Positions 1 through 7,542 of a stretch of 9,654 nt of DNA are shown piece after piece. How positions within the stretch are numbered: the stretch's first letter is position 1; each line of letters starts with the position of its first letter. The DNA is from Gammaproteobacteria bacterium (GTDB lineage: Bacteria; Pseudomonadota; Gammaproteobacteria; Steroidobacterales; Steroidobacteraceae): contig JASHYG010000310.1 of the NCBI GenBank assembly GCA_030043215.1, positions 1 to 9,654 of the forward strand. Reading direction: 5' to 3'. A program made the position numbers and the translations under genes. The notes below the pieces were generated by a model. The model was given only the letters and a program-made list of their open reading frames with translations, searched no databases and had not been told where the DNA came from.

Positions 1-1180
1 GGGAGGGCTGTGGGCTACCTACCAGCGGGATGTGGCGGCCGCCCGTCACCTCGCCCCGGGCGCGATCGATCAGTACGTCAACACGCTTGCCCAAACGACG
101 GCGGCCGCCAACGGCTCCTCGGCCCAGGCCGCCCTCAAGGCAGGGCTCGTCACCGCCCTCCAATCGAGGCAGCAGTTCGAGCAGCGCCTGATCGACCTCG
201 TCGGAGAGGACGACTCGACCGGCTCGTTCCGCGCCGTGTCGAGCGACGACTACGCGCGGATCGTCCACGCGCAGACGGCACCCAGCCGTCACGACCGGAC
301 GCGCATCGGCGTGATCGTCGCCTCGGGTGAGATCCTCGACGGCAACCAGGCTCCCGGCACCATCGGCGGTGACTCGACTGTCCGGCTCATCCGGCAGGCG
401 CGCCTCGACGACAAGATCAAGGCCGTCGTGCTGCGTATCGATAGTCCGGGGGGGAGCGTCGCGGCGTCCGACGAGATCTATCGCGAGGTCCGGGCGCTCG
501 AGGCCGCGGGCAAGCCGGTCGTGGTGTCGATGGGGAGCCTCGCGGCCTCCGGCGGCTACTACATCTCGGCGCCGGCCGACGAGATCTGGGCAAGCCCCGC
601 GACGATCACGGGCTCCATCGGCATCTTTGCAGTCGTTCCGACCATCAACCGGACGCTTGCGAAGGTGGGCATCAACGTGGACGGTGTCGGCACCACCCCG
701 CTATCCGGCCAGCTGCAGCTCGAGCGGCCGCTCAACGATGAGGCCCGGGCGTTTCTCCAGGACACCGTCAGCTATGGCTACAGCCAGTTCGTCGCGCACG
801 TCGCACAGGGGCGCCACAAGACCGTGGAAGAGGTGGACGCGATCGGGCAGGGGCACGTCTGGTCGGGCATCGACGCGCAGCGTAACGGGCTCGTCGATCA
901 TCTCGGCTCGCTCAACGATGCCGTGAAGGCGGCAGCGCGCCTCGCGAGGCTCACCCGCTACAAGGTGGAGTTCGTGCAACCGGAGCTCAGCTGGGCCGAG
1001 CAGCTCGCTCTGCAGCTCAACTCCATGGCGGTTCACGCGTTCTACGCGGCCAATCCCGGCGCGCGCTCCGCCGCGCTCATCGCTCACCGCTTCGATCCCC
1101 TCGAGCAGGAAGTCGAGCGCCTGAGCCGCTTCACCCGGCCCAACCGGCTCTACGCCTACTGCTTCTGCACGGTTCGGTAG
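1..1180 (+). CDS. sppA: Signal peptide peptidase SppA, protease IV long form (5' partial)
   Basis: This is an inner-membrane serine protease that degrades signal peptides left in the membrane after secretion. The reading frame is open from base 2, and GGLWATYQRD precedes the GTG at 32. That GTG is therefore an internal valine and the true start lies left of the window. About 392 residues are present; E. coli SppA has 618. The C-terminal protease repeat is complete. It has the IDSPGGSV motif near 440-463 and the nucleophile serine in AASGGYY, codon 548-550. TGSIGIF and GHVWSG(I)DA follow, and the tail RLYAYCFCTVR resembles the E. coli C-terminus. In the long form the general-base lysine sits in the N-terminal repeat, so it would be outside the window. 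The gene converges on tdh with 11 bp between the stops. Family assignment is firm. Confidence 0.95.
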   Translation, partial: GGLWATYQRDVAAARHLAPGAIDQYVNTLAQTTAAANGSSAQAALKAGLVTALQSRQQFEQRLIDLVGEDDSTGSFRAVSSDDYARIVHAQTAPSRHDRTRIGVIVASGEILDGNQAPGTIGGDSTVRLIRQARLDDKIKAVVLRIDSPGGSVAASDEIYREVRALEAAGKPVVVSMGSLAASGGYYISAPADEIWASPATITGSIGIFAVVPTINRTLAKVGINVDGVGTTPLSGQLQLERPLNDEARAFLQDTVSYGYSQFVAHVAQGRHKTVEEVDAIGQGHVWSGIDAQRNGLVDHLGSLNDAVKAAARLARLTRYKVEFVQPELSWAEQLALQLNSMAVHAFYAANPGARSAALIAHRFDPLEQEVERLSRFTRPNRLYAYCFCTVR

Positions 1181-1192
1181 GCCGCCGGCGGC
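1181..1192. repeat. 12-bp perfect palindrome between convergent sppA and tdh
   Basis: GCCGCCGGCGGC follows the sppA stop directly, and its last base is part of the tdh stop codon. It has no loop and no T-run on either strand, so it is not a good intrinsic terminator. With so little space, transcripts from the two genes must overlap at their 3' ends or end by a factor-dependent route. In DNA this GC-rich it may be chance. Confidence 0.4.
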
Positions 1193-2223
1193 TAGAGCGT
1201 GGTCCAGTCGAGGATGATCTTCCCCGACTGTCCGGACCCCGTCATTTGAAAAGCGCGCTCGAACTCCTGCGCCGGGAAATGATGCGTGATGACCGGCCGC
1301 AGATCGAGGCCGCTCTGCAGCAGGCTCGCCATCTTGTACCAGGTCTCGAACATCTCCCGCCCGTAGATGCCTTTGAGGGTGAGCCCCTTGAAGATGACCT
1401 GGTTCCAGTCGAGCGGGGCCTCCTCCGACGGAATGCCGAGGATGGCGATGGCGCCGCCGTGATGCATCGTCCGCAGCATCTCGCGGAAGGCGGCGGGGCT
1501 GCCCGACATCTCGAGGCCCACATCGAAGCCTTCCTGCATGCCGAGCTCGCGCATGGCGTCGTCGAGCCGCTCACGCGCCACGTTCACGACGCGGCTCGCT
1601 CCCATCGTGCGCGCGAGCCCGAGCCGGTAGTCGTTCACGTCGGTGACGACGATGTGGCGAGCGCCGACGAAGCGCGCAACGGCCGTCGCCATGATGCCGA
1701 TGGGGCCCGCTCCGGTCACCAGCACGTCCTCGCCGACCAGACTGAACGCGAGCGCGGTGTGCGTGGCGTTCCCGAAAGGATCGAGAATGGCGGCAATGTC
1801 GTCGGAGACGGCATCCGGAAGCTTGAAGGCGTTGACCGCGGGCAGCGACAGGTACTGCGCGAACGCGCCCGGCCGGTCGACGCCGACACCGGTCGTGTTG
1901 CGGCACAAATGGCGGCGTCCCGCGCGGCAGTTGCGGCAATGCCCGCACGTCACGTGCCCTTCGCCCGAGACCCGGTCGCCCACGGCAAGACCCCGGACCT
2001 CCGATCCGAGCTCGACGATGTGGCCGCAGTACTCGTGGCCCACCGCCATGGGCACGGGGATGGTCTTCTGCGCCCAGGCATCCCAGTGGTAGATGTGCAG
2101 ATCGGTGCCGCAGATCGAGGTTTTGCGGACCTGGATCAGCACATCGTTCGGGCCCACCCGGGGCTCCGGAATCTCCTCCATCCAGATGCCGGGGCCCGCT
2201 TGCCGCTTGACCAGCGCTTTCAT
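1192..2223 (-). CDS. tdh: L-threonine 3-dehydrogenase
   Basis: This zinc-dependent, NAD-linked medium-chain dehydrogenase oxidises L-threonine to 2-amino-3-ketobutyrate in the cytoplasm. The product goes to Kbl, encoded just upstream. The protein is 343 aa, close to E. coli Tdh (341 aa), and the key residues fall at the family positions. The catalytic zinc ligands are Cys38 (in [12 protein letters not shown]) and His63-Glu64 (in VGHEYCG). The structural zinc site is Cys93, Cys96, Cys99 and Cys107. The nucleotide-binding loop GAGPIG is at 171-176, and Asp195 ends the second Rossmann strand, as expected for NAD preference. The ATG lies inside the end of kbl (ATGA overlap, 2220-2223), so the two genes are almost certainly co-transcribed and translationally coupled. 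A CGGGG stretch upstream could serve as a weak ribosome site. No defect is visible. Confidence 0.97.
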   Translation of the reverse strand: MKALVKRQAGPGIWMEEIPEPRVGPNDVLIQVRKTSICGTDLHIYHWDAWAQKTIPVPMAVGHEYCGHIVELGSEVRGLAVGDRVSGEGHVTCGHCRNCRAGRRHLCRNTTGVGVDRPGAFAQYLSLPAVNAFKLPDAVSDDIAAILDPFGNATHTALAFSLVGEDVLVTGAGPIGIMATAVARFVGARHIVVTDVNDYRLGLARTMGASRVVNVARERLDDAMRELGMQEGFDVGLEMSGSPAAFREMLRTMHHGGAIAILGIPSEEAPLDWNQVIFKGLTLKGIYGREMFETWYKMASLLQSGLDLRPVITHHFPAQEFERAFQMTGSGQSGKIILDWTTL

Positions 2224-3407
2224 TGAATGACCCCGAGCTCGCGGCCCACCACGGCGAATGCGTCGACGGCACGGTCAATGTCGGCCGGCGCGAGCGCGGC
2301 CGACATCTGCGTCCGGATGCGAGCTTGCCCCCTCGGCACGACGGGGTATGAGAAGCCGATCGCATAGACGCCCTGCTCGAGCAGCCTCTCGGACATGCGT
2401 GTGGCGAGGGACGCCTCCCCGAGCATCACCGGGATGATCGGATGCTCGCCGGGACGGAGCTGAAAGCCGGCCCGCTCGAGGCCGCCGCGGAATCGCGCGG
2501 TATTGGACGCGAGCCGCTCGCGCAGCTGCGGCTCACTGTCGATCAGGTCGAGGACGCGCAAGCTCACCGCGGCGACGACCGGAGGAATGCTATTGGAGAA
2601 GAGGTACGGCCGCGAGCGCTGCCGCAGCCACTCGACGATGGGCCGGCGCGCCGCGGTGTAGCCGCCGCTCGCTCCGCCGAGCGCTTTGCCGAGCGTGCCG
2701 GTGAGGATGTCCACCCGACCGGCGACGCCGCAGTGCTCGGGCGTGCCGCGGCCGTGAGCGCCCATGAATCCGGCGGCATGGGAATCGTCTACCATGACGA
2801 GCGCGTCGTAGCGGTCCGCGAGGTCGCAAATCGCCCGCAGCTTCGCGATGCTGCCGTCCATCGAGAACACCCCATCCGTCGCGATGAGGCGCGTGCGCGC
2901 CCCGGCCGCCTGCTCGAGGCAGCTCTCGAGCTCCGACATGTCGCCGTTTGCGTAGCGCAGGCGTTGCGCCTTGCACAGGCGGATGCCGTCGATGATGCTC
3001 GCGTGATTGAGCGCATCGGAGATGACGGCGTCCCGCTCATCGAGCAGGGCTTCGAACAGGCCGCCGTTCGCATCGAAGCAGGAGGAGTAGAGCAGGGCGT
3101 CCTCGGTGCCGAGGAAGCGGCTGAGCCGCTCCTCGAGCTGCTTGTGCACGCTGTGTGTGCCACAGATGAATCGCACGGAAGCCATGCCGTAGCCGACGCG
3201 GTCGAGGGCCCGATGCGCCGCCTCGCGCATCGCGGGGTGGTTGGCGAGCCCGAGATAGTTGTTGGCACAGAGATTGATCACATCGCGCGACGCGGTGCGC
3301 ACGACGCCCGCCTGCGGGCTCGTGAGAATGCGCTCGTCCTTGTAGAGCCCCTGCGCGCGCAGCTCCTCGAGGCGATCCGTCAGCCCTGCCAGGAAGGATG
3401 AATTCAC
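2220..3407 (-). CDS. kbl: Glycine C-acetyltransferase (2-amino-3-ketobutyrate CoA ligase)
   Basis: This PLP enzyme of the alpha-oxoamine synthase family cleaves 2-amino-3-ketobutyrate with CoA to glycine and acetyl-CoA. It completes threonine degradation after Tdh. At 395 aa it nearly matches E. coli Kbl (398 aa) and aligns without gaps I can notice in the core. Visible landmarks are [12 protein letters not shown] (48-58), [14 protein letters not shown] (76-89), His135 in NHASIIDG, which stacks on the cofactor, and VMVDDSH (204-210) with the aspartate contacting the PLP ring nitrogen. The Schiff-base lysine is Lys241 in [24 protein letters not shown] lies near the end. The start is GTG at 3405-3407. 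No in-frame ATG, GTG or TTG lies between it and the -10 element, and GAGG at 3419-3422 sits 11 nt upstream as a slightly distant ribosome site. It is the first gene of the kbl-tdh operon. Confidence 0.97.
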   Translation of the reverse strand: MNSSFLAGLTDRLEELRAQGLYKDERILTSPQAGVVRTASRDVINLCANNYLGLANHPAMREAAHRALDRVGYGMASVRFICGTHSVHKQLEERLSRFLGTEDALLYSSCFDANGGLFEALLDERDAVISDALNHASIIDGIRLCKAQRLRYANGDMSELESCLEQAAGARTRLIATDGVFSMDGSIAKLRAICDLADRYDALVMVDDSHAAGFMGAHGRGTPEHCGVAGRVDILTGTLGKALGGASGGYTAARRPIVEWLRQRSRPYLFSNSIPPVVAAVSLRVLDLIDSEPQLRERLASNTARFRGGLERAGFQLRPGEHPIIPVMLGEASLATRMSERLLEQGVYAIGFSYPVVPRGQARIRTQMSAALAPADIDRAVDAFAVVGRELGVIQ

Positions 3408-3495
3408 GATGGCACAATCCTCGCGGCCGTGCGTCGATTATACTCTTCGCATGCATGTCGACCGCTGGCGCATCAGGGGACGGGTATAGGCGACC
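3408..3495. promoter_or_regulatory. Divergent kbl / yhhQ intergenic region with overlapping -10 elements
   Basis: These 88 bp separate two divergent genes. On the minus strand, 3437-3442 reads TATAAT, a perfect sigma-70 -10 box about 30 bp from the kbl GTG; this predicts a leader of roughly 20-25 nt. No good -35 lies at 17-18 bp: the nearest likeness, TCGACA (5 of 6 matches), is only 13 bp away. On the plus strand, TATACT at 3439-3444 overlaps it and could be the -10 for yhhQ, again without a clear -35. Before yhhQ, AGGGGA (3475-3480) is rather far from the ATG and TAGG (3487-3490) is weak but well spaced. I see no riboswitch-like structure in so short a leader. The -10 for kbl is credible; the plus-strand promoter is tentative. 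Confidence 0.5.
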
Positions 3496-4257
3496 ATGAA
3501 AAGCTACAAGTACTACGATCTGATCCTTGGCGCGTACGTCTGCGTGCTGCTCTGCGCGAACCTCATCGGGCCTGCGAAGGTCTCGACGATCCACGTGGCC
3601 GGGATCGGCTCCGTCACCTTCATGGCGGGCGTCCTGTTCTTCCCCATCTCGTACTTCTTCGGAGACGTGCTGACGGAAGTCTACGGATATGCGAGGGACC
3701 GCCGCGCCGTGTGGGCGGGATTCGGCGCCCTGGTGTTCGCGTCCGTCATGGCCGCCGTGATCGTCTATCTGCCGCCCGCCGACTTCTGGAAGGACAAGCA
3801 GCCCGCGGTCGAGGCCATCTTCGGCAACACCCCGCGCGTCGCCGCGGCGTCGATGATCGCCTTTTGGTGCGGGTCCTTCGTGAACAGCTTCGTGCTCGCG
3901 AAGATGAAGCTGTGGACGCGGGGCCGGTGGCTGTGGACACGCACGATCGGCTCCACGGCGTGCGGCGAGCTCGTGGACTCGGGCCTGTTCTACACGCTCG
4001 CCTTCGCGGGCATCATGACGCCAATTGAGCTTTTCACCGTCATGGCGACACAGTATGTATTGAAGACCAGCTGGGAGATCGTCGCGACGCCGCTCACGTA
4101 CAAGCTCGTCGGTTTCTTGAAGCGCGCGGAGCAGGAGGACTACTACGACACCGACACGAACTTCACCCCGTTCTCGCTCGAGGTGGCGCTTGGCGGCGCG
4201 CGCGCACGGGGGGCGGGCTCGCTCGAGTCAACCCGAGCCGCCGGCGCCGGGCACTGA
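3496..4257 (+). CDS. yhhQ: Queuosine precursor transporter, YhhQ/VUT family
   Basis: This multi-pass inner-membrane protein belongs to the vitamin-uptake-like transporter family (old DUF165). Members in proteobacteria import queuosine precursors (preQ0/preQ1) for tRNA modification. The 253 aa show about six hydrophobic stretches, near residues 8-27, 36-56, 71-92, 116-135, 161-176 and 178-200. Family motifs are DVLTEVYGY (57-65) after the second segment and RTIGSTACGELVDS (149-162). The ATG at 3496 gives the usual charged-aromatic N-terminus. The conserved part stops near FSLEV (226-230). The last 23 residues form an Ala/Gly/Arg-rich tail that looks non-conserved and is probably unstructured. 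putA follows after 21 bp, probably in the same transcript, although the functions are unrelated. No queuosine biosynthesis gene lies nearby, so the substrate is assigned by family only. Confidence 0.9.
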   Translation: MKSYKYYDLILGAYVCVLLCANLIGPAKVSTIHVAGIGSVTFMAGVLFFPISYFFGDVLTEVYGYARDRRAVWAGFGALVFASVMAAVIVYLPPADFWKDKQPAVEAIFGNTPRVAAASMIAFWCGSFVNSFVLAKMKLWTRGRWLWTRTIGSTACGELVDSGLFYTLAFAGIMTPIELFTVMATQYVLKTSWEIVATPLTYKLVGFLKRAEQEDYYDTDTNFTPFSLEVALGGARARGAGSLESTRAAGAGH

Positions 4258-4285
4258 TGCCGCTAGCGCTGGGCACTGATGCCGC
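4249..4285 (+). repeat. 15-bp direct repeat, 22-bp period, over the yhhQ stop and putA start
   Basis: The sequence GGGCACTGATGCCGC occurs exactly at 4249-4263 and again at 4271-4285. The first copy holds the yhhQ stop overlapped by an ATG (TGATG, 4255-4259). The second copy holds the putA ATG (4279-4281). The first ATG opens a different frame that closes after 20 codons at 4317-4319. The simplest reading is a local 22-bp tandem duplication of an ancestral overlapping stop/start junction. No strong ribosome site precedes either ATG. Confidence 0.8.
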
Positions 4286-7200
4286 ACACGGGTGCGCGCC
4301 GTCCCGCGTTCGTCGCTGAGGGCCCGCTCGAACTGCCGATCGGCGCGGCGATCGATGCGGACTATCTGAGCGCGGAGGAGCCGATCGTCCGCCGGCTCGC
4401 CGATCTCGCGCGGCTCGATCCGCCGCAGCGTGCGGCCGTGCACGAGCGGGCGCTGCGCCTGGTCGAGGCCGCGCGCGCCGCCCGGCCGAGCGGCGGCGGG
4501 CTCGACGCGCTGCTGCGCGAGTACCACCTCGCCTCGCGCGAGGGAGTGATCCTCATGTGCCTCGCCGAGGCGCTGCTTCGCATCCCCGACGCGGAGACGG
4601 CCGACCGGCTCATCGCCGACAAGGTGGGCGCGGGCGACTGGGAGGAGCATCTCGGCGGCGAATCGCTGCTCGTCAATGCCTCCACGTGGGGATTGATGCT
4701 GACGGGGCGGCTCGTGGAAATCGACCGCTCGGAGGTCGGACCGGCTCGCGCGTGGTTCGCCCGTCTCGCGAGCCGCCTCGGCGAGCCGGTCGCGCGGTCG
4801 GCGCTGCGGCAGGCGATGCGGGTCCTCGGCCATCAGTTCGTGATGGGCCGCACCATCGAGGACGCGCTCGCGCGCGCCGCCGGCTCGCGGGAGAGTGCCT
4901 ACCGCCATTCCTTCGACATGCTCGGCGAGGCGGCCATTACGCGTGCCGACGCCGACCGTTACCTGCAGCGCTATCGGGACGCCATTGCGGCGATTGGCGC
5001 TCACGCGGCCGGCGTGGCCCGGGCCGCGACGCGGGGCTCCCACGCCCAGGACGTCGGGGACCGGCAACGCGGAGCGGATGCGAGCGCACGCCCGGGAATC
5101 TCGGTGAAGCTCTCGGCGCTGCATCCGCGCTACGAGCCGGCTCAGCGCGAGCGTGTCCTCGCGGAGCTCACCCCGAATCTCCTCGATCTGGTGAGCCGAG
5201 CGCGCGATGCGGGCATTGGTCTCACGGTCGATGCGGAGGAGGCCGATCGGCTGGAGCTCTCGCTCGAGCTGATCGACGCGGCCCTGCGGAGCGAGTGCAC
5301 GGCCGGGTACGACGGGTTTGGGCTCGCCGTGCAGGCCTACCAGAAGCGCTCCTACGCGGTGCTCGAATGGCTCGCCTCGCGGGCTCGAGCGTTGCGCCGA
5401 CGCGTGACCGTGCGGCTCGTGAAGGGCGCGTACTGGGACAGCGAGGTGAAGCGCGCGCAGGAGCGCGGGCTCTCCGGGTACCCGGTGTTTACGCGCAAGC
5501 CCAACACCGACGTGTCGTACCTCGCCTGTGCGCGCCTGCTCGCCCGCTCGGCCGATGTGCTCTTTCCGCAGTTCGCCACCCACAACGCGCAGACGGTCGC
5601 ATACGTCATCGAGCTGATGGGCGGCGATGCGGGCGCCTTCGAATTCCAGCGCTTGCACGGCATGGGCGAGGAGCTTTACGAGCAGGTGATCGGCGCCGGC
5701 GGCTTCGCCTGTCGGGTCTACGCGCCCGTCGGCCCGCACCAGGATCTGCTTCCCTACCTCGTGCGGCGGCTGCTCGAGAACGGCGCGAACACCTCGTTCG
5801 TCAACCGCCTCGTCGATGCGCGGCTGCCCGCGGCCGAGGTGGTGAGTGATCCCGTGCAGGAGGTCGATCAGGTGCGGCCCGCCGCGCATCCGCGGATCCC
5901 GGATCCCGAAAAGCTGTTCGCTCCGCAGCGGCGCAATTCTCGGGGGATCAATCTCGCGGCTGGCGCGGAGCTCGAGCGACTGAGGCGAGCCTGCGAGGCT
6001 GCAGCGCGGGAGCCCTGGCGCGCGGCTCCCATCGTCGGCGGCAGGCGAGGGGACGGCGTTCCCGTCACACTCTACAACCCAGCGCACCAGGTGAGTGCGG
6101 TCGGCACGGCGATCGAGGCTTCCCCCGCGGATGTCAGCGGCGCCTTCGCCGCCGCGGCCGCGGCGCAAGGCGCGTGGGATGACCGGCCGGCCGCGGAGCG
6201 TGCCGCGCTGCTCGAGCGGGCCGCGGACCTCTTCGAGGAGCGTCGCGCGGAGCTCATCGCGCGCTGCGCGCTCGAAGCAGGCAAGACCCTTCCGGATAGC
6301 ATCTCCGAGGTTCGCGAAGCCGTCGATTTCCTGCGCTACTACGCCGGGCAGGCGCGTGTGCAGTTCGGGGACGCAACGGTGCTTCCGGGCCCGACGGGGG
6401 AGCGGAACACCCTGCGGCTCCGCGGCCGAGGAATCTTCGTGTGCGTGAGCCCGTGGAACTTCCCGCTCTCCATCTTCACGGGTCAGGTGAGCGCCGCGCT
6501 CGCGGCGGGCAATGCCGTGCTTGCCAAGCCCGCCGAGCAGACGCCGCTCACGGCGGCGCTCGCCGTCGAGATCCTGCACGCTGCCGGAGTGCCGGCCGAC
6601 GTGCTGCACTTTCTGCCGGGAGACGGCCCCACCGTGGGTGCAGCGCTCACGCGGGATTCACGCGTCGCCGGCGTGGCGTTCACCGGGTCGGGCGAGACTG
6701 CCCGCCTGATCGAGCGGAGCCTGGCCGAGCGCCCCGGGCCGATTGCGGCATTGATCGCCGAGACCGGCGGCATCAACGCCATGATCGTCGACAGCTCGGC
6801 GCTTCCCGAGCAAGTCGTGCTCGACGCCGTCGCCTCCGGATTCAACAGCGCGGGCCAGCGCTGCTCGGCGCTGCGCGTGCTGCTCCTGCAGGAGGAGATC
6901 GCGCCGCGCGTGCTCGACCTGCTCGCCGGCTGCATGGATGAGCTCACCGTGGGCGATCCGGCGTTGCTCGCAACGGACCTCGGGCCGGTCATCGACCGCG
7001 ACGCACTGGCCGCGCTCGAGGCGCACGCCGCGCAGCTCCTGGCGCACGCTCGCTGGCACCATCGCGCTCCGCTCGATGCGGCCCGCGCGCGCGCCGGCCT
7101 ATTCTTTGCGCCCCTCGCCGCGGAGATCGAGAGCCTCGATGTCCTGCAGCGCGAGGTCTTCGGTCCGATCGTCCATGTCGTGCGCTACCGAGCCCGCGAC

Positions 7201-7497
7201 CTCGATCGCCTGGTCGACGCGATCAACTCGAAGGGGTACGGCCTCACGCTCGCGATTCACACGCGGATCGACGGCGTCGCGGAGCGCATTGCTGCGCGGG
7301 CGCGCGTCGGAAACGTCTACGTGAACCGCAACATGATCGGCGCCGCGGTGGGCGTCCAGCCGTTCGGCGGCTGCGGGCTCTCCGGAACGGGCCCGAAGGC
7401 CGGTGGGCCGCACTATCTTCCGCGGTTCGCGAGCGAGCAGACGGTCACGATCAATACGGCCGCCCTCGGGGGGAATGCGAGCCTGTTGACGCTGTGA
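4279..7497 (+). CDS. putA: Bifunctional proline dehydrogenase / L-glutamate gamma-semialdehyde dehydrogenase
   Basis: PutA oxidises proline to P5C with FAD and, after hydrolysis, the semialdehyde to glutamate with NAD, channelling the intermediate between two active sites. It is membrane-associated and feeds electrons to quinone. The protein is 1072 aa. The helical arm is at about 30-240. The proline dehydrogenase barrel at about 272-510 has Lys277 (ISVKLSALHPRY), Asp318 (LTVDAEEADR), Tyr481 (VYAPVG) and Arg496/Arg497/Glu500 (YLVRRLLENGAN), matching E. coli K329, D370, Y540, R555/R556/E559. The aldehyde dehydrogenase at about 570-1060 has PWNFP (725-729), FTGSGET (801-807), Glu828 (ETGG) and nucleophile Cys862 (GQRCSALR). 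The C-terminal GGNASLLTL is family-typical. No ribbon-helix-helix repressor domain is present, so it should not autoregulate as E. coli PutA (1320 aa) does. An extra stretch of about 20 residues lies within 241-271. The start is uncertain because no clear ribosome site is visible. Confidence 0.97.
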   Translation: MPHTGARRPAFVAEGPLELPIGAAIDADYLSAEEPIVRRLADLARLDPPQRAAVHERALRLVEAARAARPSGGGLDALLREYHLASREGVILMCLAEALLRIPDAETADRLIADKVGAGDWEEHLGGESLLVNASTWGLMLTGRLVEIDRSEVGPARAWFARLASRLGEPVARSALRQAMRVLGHQFVMGRTIEDALARAAGSRESAYRHSFDMLGEAAITRADADRYLQRYRDAIAAIGAHAAGVARAATRGSHAQDVGDRQRGADASARPGISVKLSALHPRYEPAQRERVLAELTPNLLDLVSRARDAGIGLTVDAEEADRLELSLELIDAALRSECTAGYDGFGLAVQAYQKRSYAVLEWLASRARALRRRVTVRLVKGAYWDSEVKRAQERGLSGYPVFTRKPNTDVSYLACARLLARSADVLFPQFATHNAQTVAYVIELMGGDAGAFEFQRLHGMGEELYEQVIGAGGFACRVYAPVGPHQDLLPYLVRRLLENGANTSFVNRLVDARLPAAEVVSDPVQEVDQVRPAAHPRIPDPEKLFAPQRRNSRGINLAAGAELERLRRACEAAAREPWRAAPIVGGRRGDGVPVTLYNPAHQVSAVGTAIEASPADVSGAFAAAAAAQGAWDDRPAAERAALLERAADLFEERRAELIARCALEAGKTLPDSISEVREAVDFLRYYAGQARVQFGDATVLPGPTGERNTLRLRGRGIFVCVSPWNFPLSIFTGQVSAALAAGNAVLAKPAEQTPLTAALAVEILHAAGVPADVLHFLPGDGPTVGAALTRDSRVAGVAFTGSGETARLIERSLAERPGPIAALIAETGGINAMIVDSSALPEQVVLDAVASGFNSAGQRCSALRVLLLQEEIAPRVLDLLAGCMDELTVGDPALLATDLGPVIDRDALAALEAHAAQLLAHARWHHRAPLDAARARAGLFFAPLAAEIESLDVLQREVFGPIVHVVRYRARDLDRLVDAINSKGYGLTLAIHTRIDGVAERIAARARVGNVYVNRNMIGAAVGVQPFGGCGLSGTGPKAGGPHYLPRFASEQTVTINTAALGGNASLLTL

Positions 7498-7542
7498 GGG
7501 GACCCGTGCCTACCCGGGGAGACCGCCGTGGCTACCCGGGAA
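7498..7542. repeat. Convergent putA / Rieske gene ends with repeated CTACCCGGG
   Basis: The gap between the two stops is 34 bp (7498-7531). CTACCCGGG appears at 7510-7518 and 7532-7540, again 22 bp apart; the second copy carries the Rieske gene stop. The two CCCGGG cores are self-complementary and could pair as a 6-bp stem with a 16-nt loop. There is no T-run on either side, so a terminator function is only a possibility. Confidence 0.35.

Noticed and set aside
32..34. GTG at 32 as the start of sppA
   Set aside because: The frame continues upstream as GGLWATYQRD, which matches the SppA family (LWQNY in E. coli), so this codon is internal.
2442..3401. A 319-codon plus-strand frame opposite kbl, and a 326-codon one opposite tdh (1246-2226)
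   Set aside because: Both are mirror frames of well-conserved genes and have no family motifs. The same GC-bias effect explains them.
3408..3495. preQ1 riboswitch ahead of the queuosine-precursor transporter
   Set aside because: The leader is short and GC-rich and lacks the A-rich tail and small pseudoknot pattern of preQ1 riboswitches.
4228..6609. A 793-codon open frame on the minus strand opposite putA
   Set aside because: It is antisense to a gene with complete catalytic motifs. Its composition is Arg/Ala/Gly/His-rich with no recognisable domain, as expected when strong third-position GC bias removes stops from the opposite strand.
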